DNA of 64,000 nt from Rugamonas sp. A1-17 (GCA_025548565.1 JAJLPB010000009.1:62001-126000); one strand, 5' to 3'. Shown: positions 48,056-59,267, numbered from the stretch's first letter. A program made the numbers and translations. Notes: generated by a model from the sequence alone, not told the origin.

Positions 48056-49156
48056 TCACTGCACGACATCGAGGAAGGGCAGGAAATCCGCCGCCACGTG
48101 CGCGGCGACCACCGGGAACAGCCGCCCACTGCGCGCATAATAGATTCCGAACACCAGCCCCATCACCAACACCTTGGCCGCGCCCACCGGGCCCTGATAC
48201 CAGTGGCACAACAGCCGCACCAGGATCGCGGCGCCGATGGCGTTGGAGGCGCCGAAGCGCCGCAGCCCGCGCTGCAGGTAGGCCAACAAAAACACTTCCT
48301 CGAAAGTGGCGTTGATCAGCGCCATCGGCACCAGCGCGTACAGCGAGACATGCGACTGCGCCAGCATTGTGTCGATCGGCTGGATCGGTTCGCCACCGAG
48401 CAGCAGCCCGACGCCCAGCGCGGCCATGCAAGCGACGATGTACAGCACAGCGCCGGTGCCCAGCCCGCCCCATGACGGCTTGGGCAGCAGGGTCGCCAGC
48501 GGATAATGGCAGGCGTGCAGCACCGCCAGCGCCACGCAGGCGAGTATCAGTTCCTGCACGGCGATGGCGGCCAACAGCCCGTCATTAAAACTCAACGCAT
48601 CGGCGCTGCCGGACGCGATGCCGAACGAGCTCAGTATGAAGCCGCCAAAGCAGATCGCCATGATCAACAAGGCCTGCGGTAGTGGCGTGTGTGGACAATC
48701 CCCCGCATGATCGGCGGATGCGGTGCGCTCCGGCGCCTCGGCCATGCCGCGCTCGCGCCAGCGATACAGCGCGCCGCCGCACAGCACACCAGACGGCACC
48801 GCGAAGAACCATAACGCGCAGCGCAGCCAGGATTTGGTATGCGGCAGGAAATCGAAGAAGGAATACACCAGCAACCCCGCCGCCGCCAGCCCGAGCGCGC
48901 GCCACGAGCCGCGCGGCGACCAGCGGGCCACCAGCGCGCCGGCCACGATGCCGCCGGCGAAGTCCAGCAATTGCAGCCACAACCACAGCGCGGTGTCGGA
49001 ATGATCGTTGAGGCGTTCGATGGGCGTGGCACCCAGCGGGTAGCGCAACTGCAGCAGGTAGTGATGCATCACAGTCAGCAGCATCACCGCGACACTACCG
49101 GCCAGCAGGCCCAGCCACAGGCTGCGAGAGAACGGACGGGAGACTTGGTTTTCCAT
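48056..49156 (-). CDS. CPBP-family intramembrane protease-like protein
   Basis: A 366-residue protein with about nine membrane helices. The C-terminal third carries the CPBP/Abi (type II CAAX-like) motifs: EEVFLLAYLQRGLRRFG with the Glu pair and Arg, LLCHWYQG with the first His, and AAHVAADFLP with the second. The start MENQVSRPF at 49156 was chosen because the upstream extension is not membrane-like. CPBP proteins include prenyl-proteases and bacteriocin-immunity proteins; which applies is unknown. Confidence 0.83.
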   Translation of the reverse strand: MENQVSRPFSRSLWLGLLAGSVAVMLLTVMHHYLLQLRYPLGATPIERLNDHSDTALWLWLQLLDFAGGIVAGALVARWSPRGSWRALGLAAAGLLVYSFFDFLPHTKSWLRCALWFFAVPSGVLCGGALYRWRERGMAEAPERTASADHAGDCPHTPLPQALLIMAICFGGFILSSFGIASGSADALSFNDGLLAAIAVQELILACVALAVLHACHYPLATLLPKPSWGGLGTGAVLYIVACMAALGVGLLLGGEPIQPIDTMLAQSHVSLYALVPMALINATFEEVFLLAYLQRGLRRFGASNAIGAAILVRLLCHWYQGPVGAAKVLVMGLVFGIYYARSGRLFPVVAAHVAADFLPFLDVVQ

Positions 49157-49231
49157 GCAGCGGCCGGAAGTAGGAAAAGCGCTAGTGTATTGCAATCCGG
49201 TTAAAAGAAATACGCGGTTTGTCACCGCAAA

Positions 49232-49259
49232 ATAAAAAAAGGGAGGCACATGGCCTCCC
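49232..49259 (-). terminator. Rho-independent terminator after rpoD
   Basis: A 7-bp stem (49241-49247 with 49253-49259) and a short loop, followed on the minus strand by a T-run of seven, 23 bp after the rpoD stop. Confidence 0.88.
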
Positions 49260-49282
49260 CTCTTCTTCAATCCCGCCGACGC

Positions 49283-51772
<2,490 letters not shown>

Positions 51773-52244
51773 TAAATATCTCTCAATGCGTATTCGCCAG
51801 AAAATACAAAATGCCATAGCCAGCGCCGACCGTTACCAGTGCGCATGGATGGAAATGTTGTAATTTAGCTGACGATTATCTGCGGAATAAAAAAAGCCCG
51901 CGTCCAACAACGGGCTTGTTTCTCTTTTCAGTGAAGAATAGGGAGAGGGCAAAGTATGCCGTATCGCGAGACATCAGGATAATTGATAGTACCTATATCC
52001 GACATCTTAAAACCATATAACAAGGGCTACACACTCTTGTCAGACCGTCCAAATCGCATCCTGTACCAAACTGAAACGCACCGTCCTGCAAAAGTGCGTC
52101 TCGCATTATACATGTTTTAGCGTGCAAACGCACCTGCGGCGTCCAACTGGCGTATGATGGTGCTGTGGTTATTTTTACATCATGGCCTAAAAGGCACTGC
52201 AATCCCGTAGTGCCCATGATATGCTCACGCCTCTTGCTTAAACT
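51773..52244. other. Intergenic region between rpoD and proQ
   Basis: About 470 bp without a supported gene. It holds a clear minus-strand terminator (51888-51917) whose upstream transcript is not explained by any coding region, AT-rich stretches around 51970-52010, and the leader of proQ. No tRNA is recognised. Confidence 0.5.
51888..51917 (-). terminator. Orphan minus-strand terminator
   Basis: A 7-bp stem (51894-51900 with 51911-51917), a 10-nt loop and a T-run of seven on the minus strand. No gene ends here on that strand, so it may end a small RNA started near 51990-52030 or be a relic of a lost gene. Confidence 0.7.
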
Positions 52245-52715
52245 ATGAAGTCGATGAACACTAGCCTCACCCCTCAGGCGCCAGCCACCGAGCCAGCCGC
52301 CACCGCGGCACCCGCAGCGCTGTCCCCGCGCAGCTTGTTGAAACAATTGCAAACCCAATTCCCGGCCTTCCGCGATTTCCTGCCCCTGTCGATCGGTATC
52401 GACAAGCAGATTCTCGCCGTGATGCCCGAACTGGACCGCAAAACCATGCGCACCGCGCTCGGCATCCACACCGGCTCGCTGCGCTACCTGAAGGTCATGG
52501 AAAAAGCCAAGGTGCGCCACGATCTGGACGGCACCCCGGGCGCCGAAGTGACCGATACCCATCGCGCCCACGCCACGCAGGTCCTGCAGGAACGCTTCAA
52601 GAAGGAAGCCGAGCGCAAGAAGGCCGAACGCGAAGCGGCCGCGGCCGAGGAAGCTGCCCGCGTGCGCGCCGACAAGCTGAACCAGCTGACCGCGAAGTTC
52701 TCGCGCAAAGGCTGA
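52245..52715 (+). CDS. proQ: ProQ/FinO-domain RNA chaperone
   Basis: RNA-binding protein that matches mRNAs with small RNAs. The 156-residue protein has an alanine/proline-rich N-terminus, a ProQ/FinO domain at about 28-110 (LLKQLQTQFPAFRDFLPLSI, ELDRKTMRTALGIHTGSLRYL) and a charged helical C-terminus (FKKEAERKKAEREAAAAEEA). Two ATGs (52245 and 52254) are possible. It has no C-terminal Tudor-like domain, as in the short FinO-type proteins. The exonuclease gene follows 1 bp later. Confidence 0.88.
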   Translation: MKSMNTSLTPQAPATEPAATAAPAALSPRSLLKQLQTQFPAFRDFLPLSIGIDKQILAVMPELDRKTMRTALGIHTGSLRYLKVMEKAKVRHDLDGTPGAEVTDTHRAHATQVLQERFKKEAERKKAEREAAAAEEAARVRADKLNQLTAKFSRKG

Positions 52716-52716
52716 G

Positions 52717-53394
52717 TTGGCTCAGTTGGCTCAGTTGAACACTCAGCAGCAGCCCGCCGTGCCGGCGGAGGCCGAGCTTCCGCCCTACATTGGGATACGC
52801 ATCGCCGATGTGCAGCTGGTCACCACGGCCGGGCAGGCGGTCGCCGCGCGCGACGCCCTGCTGGCCACGGACGCCATCGGCTTCGACACCGAGTCCAAGC
52901 CGACCTTCACCAAGGGCGAAACCTCGACCGGTCCGCACCTGATCCAGTTTTCCACCGACAGCACCGCCTACCTGTTCCAGATCGGCGCCAGCACCTCGGC
53001 GACCATCCTCGAGGCGTTGCAGGCGGTGCTGGAAACGCCGGCGTTGCTCAAGGTGGGCTTCGGCCTGTCCGACGACGTCAAGCGGCTGCACGCCAAGCTG
53101 GCGATCCGCGCGGCCGGCGTGGTCGATTTGTCGGTGGCGCTGCGCACGCCGGGCCAGCGCAACGACCTCGGCGCCAAGACCGCCGTCGCCAAGTTCTTCG
53201 GCCAGAAGCTGCAAAAGTCCAAGAAGATCTCCACCACCAACTGGGCGCTGCCGCGCCTGAACGAAAAGCAGATCCTGTACGCGGCCGACGACGCCCAGGT
53301 CGCCCTGCGCGTCTACCGCCACTTCATCGCCGCCGGCAACAAGCTGCCGCCGATGAAAGCCGTGAAACTTCCCCGTCCGCCGAAGCCGCAGTAG
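52717..53394 (+). CDS. 3'-5' exonuclease of the DEDD family
   Basis: A 225-residue protein with the RNase D-like DEDDy signature: Asp-Glu in AIGFDTESKPTF (motif I), FGLSDDVKRLHAKL (motif II) and YAADDAQVALRVYRHF (motif III with Tyr). It probably degrades RNA or DNA 3' ends. The TTG start at 52717 has AAAGG five bases upstream and immediately follows proQ; alternative TTG codons lie 9 and 18 bp further on. Co-transcribed with proQ. Confidence 0.85.
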   Translation: MAQLAQLNTQQQPAVPAEAELPPYIGIRIADVQLVTTAGQAVAARDALLATDAIGFDTESKPTFTKGETSTGPHLIQFSTDSTAYLFQIGASTSATILEALQAVLETPALLKVGFGLSDDVKRLHAKLAIRAAGVVDLSVALRTPGQRNDLGAKTAVAKFFGQKLQKSKKISTTNWALPRLNEKQILYAADDAQVALRVYRHFIAAGNKLPPMKAVKLPRPPKPQ

Positions 53395-53443
53395 GGTGAT
53401 GATCTGGTATCCTTGCCAGATAGTTACGACCTCAAGGAATGGC

Positions 53444-54166
53444 ATGTCTACCTCTTACGTCGTGCGCGCGGGCGCCGCGCTGGCCCTGGCAGGCTTCGGC
53501 CTGTCCTCGCTGGCCGCCACGCCCGCCACCCTGCCCGACACGCTGGAACAACGCGTGGCCGCCTGCACCGCCTGCCACGCCGCCAAGGAACGCGGCGACG
53601 CCTTCTTCCCGCGCATCGCCGGCAAGCCGGCAGGCTACCTGTACAACCAGTTGGTCAATTTCCGCGAAGGCCGGCGCCACTATCCGATGATGACCTATAT
53701 GGTCGACCACCTGCCGGACGCCTATCTACGCGAGATCGCCGACTACTTCTCGCAACAGCATCCGCCCTACCCGCCGCCCCAGGCCGGCAGCGGCGCCAGT
53801 GCCGGCGGCGACGCCCTGGCGCGCGGCGAGGCGCTGGTGCGCAACGGCGACCCGGCCAAAAAGATTCCGGCCTGCGTGGCCTGCCACGGCAGCGCGCTGA
53901 CCGGCGTGGCGCCGGCGATCCCCGGCCTGGTCGGCCTGCCCAGCGACTACATCAACGCCCAGTTCGGCGCATGGAAAAACAAGGTGCGCCGCGCCGCCGC
54001 GCCGGACTGCATGGCGGAGATCGCCAACCGCCTGACGCCGGCCGACGTGGCCGCCGTCTCGGGCTGGCTCAGCAAGCAAACACCGGACGCGGACGCGCGT
54101 CCCGGCGCCGCCGACAGCATCGCCCGGCCCCTGCCGCTGAACTGCGGCAGCGTGCCGGCGCCTTGA
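53444..54166 (+). CDS. Periplasmic diheme cytochrome c (c4-like)
   Basis: A 240-residue exported cytochrome with a signal peptide (MSTSYVVRAGAALALAGFGL, cleaved near SLAA) and two heme-binding sites, CTACH (residues 41-45) and CVACH (residues 144-148), each in a similar domain. The two-domain layout is that of cytochrome c4. The ATG at 53444 has a CAAGGA site upstream; the frame before it is not exported-like. The next gene, a triheme cytochrome, starts 10 bp after its stop. Confidence 0.88.
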   Translation: MSTSYVVRAGAALALAGFGLSSLAATPATLPDTLEQRVAACTACHAAKERGDAFFPRIAGKPAGYLYNQLVNFREGRRHYPMMTYMVDHLPDAYLREIADYFSQQHPPYPPPQAGSGASAGGDALARGEALVRNGDPAKKIPACVACHGSALTGVAPAIPGLVGLPSDYINAQFGAWKNKVRRAAAPDCMAEIANRLTPADVAAVSGWLSKQTPDADARPGAADSIARPLPLNCGSVPAP

Positions 54167-54176
54167 GGATCAGCCC

Positions 54177-55451
54177 ATGAAGAAAATCATTTATACCGTT
54201 ATCGTCCTGCTGGCGGCGGGCATCCTGTATGTGCTGTTCGGCGGCTCGGACGACGCCGGGCCGGCGCCCACCGTCACCGCGACGCTGGCGCCGGCCGAGA
54301 AGATCGCGCGCGGCGCCTACCTGGCCAAGGCCGGCGACTGCATGGCCTGCCACACCGTGCGCGGCGGCGCGCAGTACGCCGGCGGGCGCGCGCTGCAAAC
54401 GCCGTTCGGCAACGTCATCTCGCCCAACATCACCTCCGACAAGGCCACCGGCATCGGCGGCTGGAGCGCGGACGACTTCTGGCACGCGCTGCACAACGGC
54501 AAATCGAAGGATGGCCGCCTGCTGTATCCGGCCTTCCCGTACACCAACTACACCCGCATCACGCGCGACGACGCGGACGCGCTGTACGCCTACTTCCAGT
54601 CGGTGCCGGCGGTGACGCAGGCCAACCAGCCGCACACCTTGCGCTTCCCCTACAACCAGCAATTCATGCTGGCCGCGTGGCGCGCGCTGTACTTCAAGCC
54701 GGCCGTGTTCCGCGAAGACAGCAAGCAATCGGTGGACTGGAACCGTGGCGCCTACCTGGTGCAGGGACTGGGCCATTGCAGCGCCTGCCACAGTCCGCGC
54801 AACACGCTGGGTGCCAGCGATGGCGAAGGCTTGTCCGGCGGCCTGATCCCGGTGCTGGGCTGGTACGCGCCCTCGCTCAACGCCGGCGCCGAGGCGGGGC
54901 TGGGCGAGTGGATGCAGCCGCACATCGTGCAATTGCTCAAGACCGGCGTCTCGCCGCGCGCGACCGTGTTCGGGCCGATGGCCGAGGTGGTGCAGCAAAG
55001 CCTGCAGCACCTGAGCGACGGCGACATCAACGCCATGGCGGTCTACCTGAAAGCCCTGCCGGGCGACGACAAGAAATCCGACTTCGAGCGCGACAAGGGC
55101 GCCGAAGCGATGGCCTACCTGGCGGCCGGCGCCAAGCTGTACGAGAAGCATTGCGTCGACTGCCACGGCGCCGGCGGCGCCGGCCTGCCACCGGGCTATC
55201 CGCCGCTGGCGGGCAACCGCGCGCTGACGATGGAGCAGGCGGTCAATCCGATCCGCATCGTGCTCAACGGCGGCTTCGCGCCCGGCACCGAAGGCAACCC
55301 GCGTCCATACGGCATGCCGCCGTTCGGCCACGTATTAAACGACACCGAAGTGGCGCAGGTCGTGTCCTACCTGCGCAGCGCCTGGGGCAACAACGCACCG
55401 CCGGTCAACGGCAACGACGTCAACCGCTACCGCGCAATTCCTTTGGATTAA
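54177..55451 (+). CDS. Membrane-anchored triheme cytochrome c
   Basis: A 424-residue protein with an N-terminal membrane anchor (MKKIIYTVIVLLAAGILYVL) and three heme sites: CMACH (55-59), CSACH (about 201-205) and CVDCH (about 325-329). Layout and motifs such as GNVISPNITSDKATGIGGWS fit the cytochrome subunit of membrane gluconate, sorbitol or alcohol dehydrogenases. No dehydrogenase subunit is adjacent, so it probably passes electrons from a partner elsewhere through the diheme protein to an oxidase. Confidence 0.87.
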   Translation: MKKIIYTVIVLLAAGILYVLFGGSDDAGPAPTVTATLAPAEKIARGAYLAKAGDCMACHTVRGGAQYAGGRALQTPFGNVISPNITSDKATGIGGWSADDFWHALHNGKSKDGRLLYPAFPYTNYTRITRDDADALYAYFQSVPAVTQANQPHTLRFPYNQQFMLAAWRALYFKPAVFREDSKQSVDWNRGAYLVQGLGHCSACHSPRNTLGASDGEGLSGGLIPVLGWYAPSLNAGAEAGLGEWMQPHIVQLLKTGVSPRATVFGPMAEVVQQSLQHLSDGDINAMAVYLKALPGDDKKSDFERDKGAEAMAYLAAGAKLYEKHCVDCHGAGGAGLPPGYPPLAGNRALTMEQAVNPIRIVLNGGFAPGTEGNPRPYGMPPFGHVLNDTEVAQVVSYLRSAWGNNAPPVNGNDVNRYRAIPLD

Positions 55452-55455
55452 AAAA

Positions 55456-55543
55456 TGGGGTCAAGTCTGACATTCGGACACGAGCTCTGCAGTAGGCGCC
55501 TGCCTACTGCAGAGCTCGTGTCCGAATGTCAGACTTGACCCCA
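55456..55543. repeat. Palindrome A flanking the arr gene
   Basis: A perfect inverted repeat with 42-bp arms (55456-55497 and 55502-55543) and a 4-nt centre. It starts 5 bp after the cytochrome gene stop and ends 17 bp before arr. The outer 35 bp of each arm are shared exactly with palindrome B. Confidence 0.95.
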
Positions 55544-55560
55544 ATGTTTGGGAGGCATGA

Positions 55561-55950
55561 ATGGAGTACTACCACGGCACCAGGGCCGACCTCAAGGTCG
55601 GCGATTTGATCGAACCCGGCTACACCTCCAACTACGGCACACGGCGCAAGGCGAACCACGTCTACCTGAGCGCCACGCTGGAGGCGGCCACGTGGGGAGC
55701 GGAACTGGCGCAGGGCGAAGGACCTGGCAGGATCTACATCGTCGAGCCGGTTGGCGAGATCGTGGACGATCCCAATCTGACGGATAAAAGATTCCCCGGC
55801 AACCCGACCAAGTCCTACCGCTCGAAGCAAGCACTGCGCGTGGTAGGCGAGGTCAAGCAGTGGCAAGGCCACTCCCCCGAAGCGCTGCAGGCCATGAAGG
55901 ACCATGTCGAGAAGCTCAGGCTGCAAGGCATCGAGGCGGTCGACGACTAA
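55561..55950 (+). CDS. arr: Arr-type rifamycin ADP-ribosyltransferase
   Basis: Inactivates rifamycins by transferring ADP-ribose from NAD+ to the ansa-chain hydroxyl. The 129-residue protein is near the usual ~140 and keeps the Arr hallmarks: MEYYHGTRADLKVGDLIEPG, NHVYLSATLEAATWGAELA, GEGPGRIYIVEPVG, DDPNLTDKRFPGNPTKSYRS. It has a GGGAGG ribosome site. It lies alone between palindromes A and B, with no integron, IS or other resistance genes nearby. Confidence 0.92.
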   Translation: MEYYHGTRADLKVGDLIEPGYTSNYGTRRKANHVYLSATLEAATWGAELAQGEGPGRIYIVEPVGEIVDDPNLTDKRFPGNPTKSYRSKQALRVVGEVKQWQGHSPEALQAMKDHVEKLRLQGIEAVDD

Positions 55951-55957
55951 AAACAAT

Positions 55958-56044
55958 TGGGGTCAAGTCTGACATTCGGACACGAGCTCTGCTGTAGGCC
56001 GTGCTTACAGCAGAGCTCGTGTCCGAATGTCAGACTTGACCCCA
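55958..56044. repeat. Palindrome B flanking the arr gene
   Basis: An inverted repeat with arms 55958-55996 and 56006-56044 (39 bp perfect, more with a G-T pair) and a centre of about 9 nt. It starts 7 bp after the arr stop and ends 3 bp before the PilT-like gene stop. Outer arms match palindrome A; the tips differ in paired fashion. Confidence 0.95.
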
Positions 56045-56047
56045 GGT

Positions 56048-57169
56048 TTAGTAGTGCGCGGCGAAGCCGATGCGGTCGGTGGTGGCGTTGCGGGCGTCGT
56101 CGACGCTGACCTTGCCCGCGGTGAGCAGCGCGCGCAGCGAGGCGTTCATCGTGTGGCAGCCCTCGCCCGGCTTGGTCTCCATCCAGTTGCGCAGCGCCGA
56201 GATCTGGCCGCTGGCGATCATGCCCACCACTTCCGGATTCGACGTCAAACATTCGGTGGCCAGGTGGTAGCGGTCGCCATCGACCGACGGCAGCAGCGCC
56301 TGGCACAGCACGCCGCGCAGCGCATGCGCCAAGGCCTGCGATTGCGGTTCGCCGTTGCCCAGCAGCCGCACCATCTTCTGCAGGCCCAGCTCGGTCGAGC
56401 GCGCGTGCAGCGAGGCCAGCACCAGCGGGCCCGACTCAGCCAACGCCAGCGCTTCCTGCGCGGTCTGGGCGTCGCGGATCTCGCCGATGACGATCACGTC
56501 CGGCCGCTCGCGCAGCGCGTCCAGCGCGCCCAGGTAGAAGCTCTCGACGTCGCCATCGAAACCCACTTCGCGCTGCGTGATCACGCACTGGCGCTGCGGG
56601 ATCAGCGTTTCCACCGGATCCTCAATCGTGATGATGTGGCCGGAACGGTGCTTGTTGATCTCGTCGAGCATGGCGGCGATAGTGGTCGACTTGCCCTGGC
56701 AGGTGTCGCCGATGATCAGCACCAGCCCGCTGGTGAGCTTGGCGAAGTTCTGCTCGGCCTGGCGCAGGCCCAGCTGGCTGAGCACCATCGGCTCCTTCGG
56801 AAACCGGCGGATCACGCAGCCCAGCCGCTTCTTGCCCTGGAAGCTGAAGCAGTTGGCGCGGATGCGCGCCGTGTGCAGGTCGACCGCGCGGTCGAAGGCG
56901 CGGTCCTGGATGCGCTCGGCCCAGTTCGGCTCGACCACTTCGAAGAATTCCTGCAGCTCCTCGCGCGTGATCGGCGAATCCGTCACCGCCACCAGCCCCT
57001 TCGGCTGGCGCAGCAACAACGGGCTGTTCTGGTGGATCAGGATGTCGCTGAAGATCAGCTTGGAATTGAGCAGATGCAGGATCTGCTCGACGAGCGTGCC
57101 GAACACCGGGTGGTCTTCGTTCTCGATGTAGGTCAGGGTGCGTATCTGCGACGACTGGTAATGTTCCAT
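56048..57169 (-). CDS. PilT/PilU-like ATPase
   Basis: A 373-residue type IV pilus retraction-type ATPase. It has the N-terminal PAS-like domain (SDILIHQNSPLLLRQPKG), Walker A in IIGDTCQGKSTT (usual form GPTGSGKST, so Cys and Gln replace Gly and Ser), the Asp box in ITIEDPVE, Walker B in DVIVIGEIRDAQTAQ, and the His box LASLHARST. It ends at VGFAAHY-like residues. The start MEHYQSS at 57169 fits the fold. No other pilus gene is near; PilU or a stand-alone PilT variant is likely. Confidence 0.88.
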   Translation of the reverse strand: MEHYQSSQIRTLTYIENEDHPVFGTLVEQILHLLNSKLIFSDILIHQNSPLLLRQPKGLVAVTDSPITREELQEFFEVVEPNWAERIQDRAFDRAVDLHTARIRANCFSFQGKKRLGCVIRRFPKEPMVLSQLGLRQAEQNFAKLTSGLVLIIGDTCQGKSTTIAAMLDEINKHRSGHIITIEDPVETLIPQRQCVITQREVGFDGDVESFYLGALDALRERPDVIVIGEIRDAQTAQEALALAESGPLVLASLHARSTELGLQKMVRLLGNGEPQSQALAHALRGVLCQALLPSVDGDRYHLATECLTSNPEVVGMIASGQISALRNWMETKPGEGCHTMNASLRALLTAGKVSVDDARNATTDRIGFAAHY

Positions 57170-57240
57170 CTCTGCTCTCGGTGGGGTCGGTGGTGCTCCG
57201 TCAACGATTATAAGAGAAAAAATTGCGCCATCGAAATATT

Positions 57241-57885
57241 TTAGCTGCGGACCTTGGGATATTTGAAGCCGGTGCGCAAGTCCATGCTGTAGCGCTGCTT
57301 GCCCTCGGTGACCAGCACGTGGTCGGGCGGTTCCTCGCCGGCCAGTGCGCGGTAGAAGATCGGCAAGCCCTCGCCCTTGCGGACCAGGTCGTCGCAGCGC
57401 TCGTAGACGTTGGGGCAGCCGGTCTCGGCCAACAGCGCCTGCACGATCGCCACTTTCCACGCATCGACGCCGGCCGACTGGAACTGGCAGATCAGGTAGC
57501 CCTGCACGCCGCCCCAGCTGTCGACCAGCAGGCCGGACAAGCCATCCTCGTCGCCGCGCACCACCGGCACCAGGTCGTTGGGGCCGGCCGCGCGCACGCT
57601 GGCGGCGCGCTTGGCCACGGCGGCCTTGACGCGGCGCTTGATCAGCGCGTGGTCGACCGGCTCGTCCTCCTTGTAAGTCCAGATGCGGGCGCAAATCTGC
57701 GACTTGGCGTTGTAGGCGGCGCGGCCGATGAACTGGCGCGACGAGGTCTGCACGGTGGCGGTGGCGCCCGGCTTGTTCTTTTCCTGCGGCTTGCCGTCGA
57801 CCTTGTCGACCGCGGAGGCGTAAATCCAGGGGTCGCCGGCCAGCAGGCTCTTTTCCTTGCCCTGTTTGATGGTGATGATAAGCAT
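57241..57885 (-). pseudogene. Truncated RlmI-like rRNA methyltransferase
   Basis: A 214-residue frame covering the N-terminal PUA domain (IKQGKEKSLLAGDPWIYASAV) and the central linking domain of RlmI-type 23S rRNA methyltransferases. It stops at MDLRTGFKYPKVRS, just where full-length proteins (about 390-400 residues) begin the SAM-binding catalytic domain. No continuation is seen in any frame before the PilT-like gene. It cannot methylate on its own; the product might still bind RNA. The ATG at 57885 is the family start. Confidence 0.72.
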
Positions 57886-58091
57886 GTGCGTCCAATATGT
57901 GCGGTGTTGCGGGATAGGCCGAATGATACCTCATGCGGGCCGCCCAGCCCGCCGCCGGACGCGGCCTGCTCCCCGGCCCGTGCATTCTGTTCCGCGCCTG
58001 CTGCAATCTGTCGCAGCCCGGTTTCGCGCGGCGGGGCGAGTCCGTAGTATCCAACCTCAAGAGCTGTGCCAACCATCACGAGGAGATCATC

Positions 58092-58871
58092 ATGGCAAAT
58101 CCATCCGTCCGCAGCGCGCTGCGCATCCTGTTCCTGTCCGCCGGCCTCTTGGCCGTCGCCGTACCGGCCGGCATGGCCGTGGCCGGCCCGTTCAGCTGGT
58201 TCCATGGCGAGCGGGTGCAGGGCAGCGGCAAGATCGTCAGGCAAAACCGCGAGACCGGCCATTTCACCTCGCTGGCCACCAACGTCAACGGCAACGTCGA
58301 GATCCGTCTCGGCAACAACGAGGGCATCAGCATCGAGACCGACGACAATCTGCTGCCGCTGATCGAGACGGTGGTCGAGAACGGCACGTTGCGCATCCGG
58401 CCCACGCGCAAGGACGCCAACCTGGAGTCGCATACGATGAAGATCGTGGTGCAGGCCCGTTCGATCGAGAAGGTCGCGGTGGCCGGTTCCGGCTCGGTCG
58501 AGGCCGACCAGCTGCGCGGCGAACGCCTGACGTTTGACGTGGGCGGTTCGGGCTCGATCGATGTGCGCAACCTGGAGAGCGCATCGGTGGCGGTCGCGCT
58601 GGGCGGCAGCGGCAACCTGAAGGCCAGCGGCAATGTCGAGCGACTGCAAGTGTCGATCGGCGGCTCGGGACGGGTGCAGGCCGGGCAGCTGGCGGCGCGC
58701 GATGTGACGGTGAGCATCGGCGGCTCGGGCGAGGCGACGGTGTGGGCCCGGCAGACGCTGAGCCTGAGCGTGGCCGGCTCGGGCGACGTCAGCTACTACG
58801 GCGATCCGAAGCTGACCAGCAGCGTACTGGGTTCGGGCAGCGTCAAACGGCTGGGTGGTTCGCCGCAGTAG
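58092..58871 (+). CDS. Exported DUF2807 (head GIN) beta-helix protein
   Basis: A 259-residue exported protein (signal peptide MANPSVRSALRILFLSAGLL, cleaved near VAG). The mature part is DUF2807, seen as a run of short strands with repeated glycine-serine turns (AGSGSVEADQLRGE, GGSGSIDVRNLES, GGSGNLKASGNVE, GGSGRVQAGQL, GGSGEATVWA, AGSGDVSYYG). This fold is a right-handed beta-helix. The AGGAGA site before 58092 sets the start. Function unknown; probably periplasmic or cell-surface. Confidence 0.85.
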   Translation: MANPSVRSALRILFLSAGLLAVAVPAGMAVAGPFSWFHGERVQGSGKIVRQNRETGHFTSLATNVNGNVEIRLGNNEGISIETDDNLLPLIETVVENGTLRIRPTRKDANLESHTMKIVVQARSIEKVAVAGSGSVEADQLRGERLTFDVGGSGSIDVRNLESASVAVALGGSGNLKASGNVERLQVSIGGSGRVQAGQLAARDVTVSIGGSGEATVWARQTLSLSVAGSGDVSYYGDPKLTSSVLGSGSVKRLGGSPQ

Positions 58872-58884
58872 CCGCCGGTTTAAC

Positions 58885-59267
58885 TCAGTCAAATATCTCA
58901 TCGGGTTCGGCACCAGCCATCAATTGCCGGACCCAATCACTCAATTCGGACAGTTCGGCCAGGGCAATCGTTTTATAGGTTTCCCGGGAAGGTTTTACAG
59001 CGGATTTTTCAAGTAGCCCGCACAGCACCTCTACCAGCGCTTGCCGCCCCTTCAGGCAGCCTTCGTAGTATCCCTTCATCCGACCGGTGTACAACGCATC
59101 TTGCATTCCACTGTACCGGGCGCTCCTCAATGCCTCGCTCAGCATCTTTTGCTCCCTATCCTAGAGCCCGATCTGTTTGGCGATCTTTTCGCTGCTTTCT
59201 CTAATGCGCTCGTTTGCCTCGTAATCCAGAGTTCTTCCGCAGTGTTAAAGTGTTTGTCGAACAGCAT
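58885..59267 (-). pseudogene. Broken gene with frameshift and internal stop
   Basis: The ATG at 59267 (GGAGG upstream) opens MLFDKHFNTAEEL. A one-base frameshift then leads into LDYEANERIRESSEKIAKQIGL, a stop (TAG), and without a further shift the frame goes on DREQKMLSEALRSARYSGMQDA to the end at 58885 (86-codon open part). The three segments look like one original protein of about 125 residues, helical and acidic. The family is unknown; the long helical C-terminus resembles tails of Rpn-type or RpnC-like transposase-associated proteins. Confidence 0.5.

Noticed and set aside
52711..52740. Short repeat TTGGCTCAG at the proQ/exonuclease junction
   Set aside because: Two and a half copies of a 9-mer only make the start codon choice uncertain; too short to be called a functional repeat.
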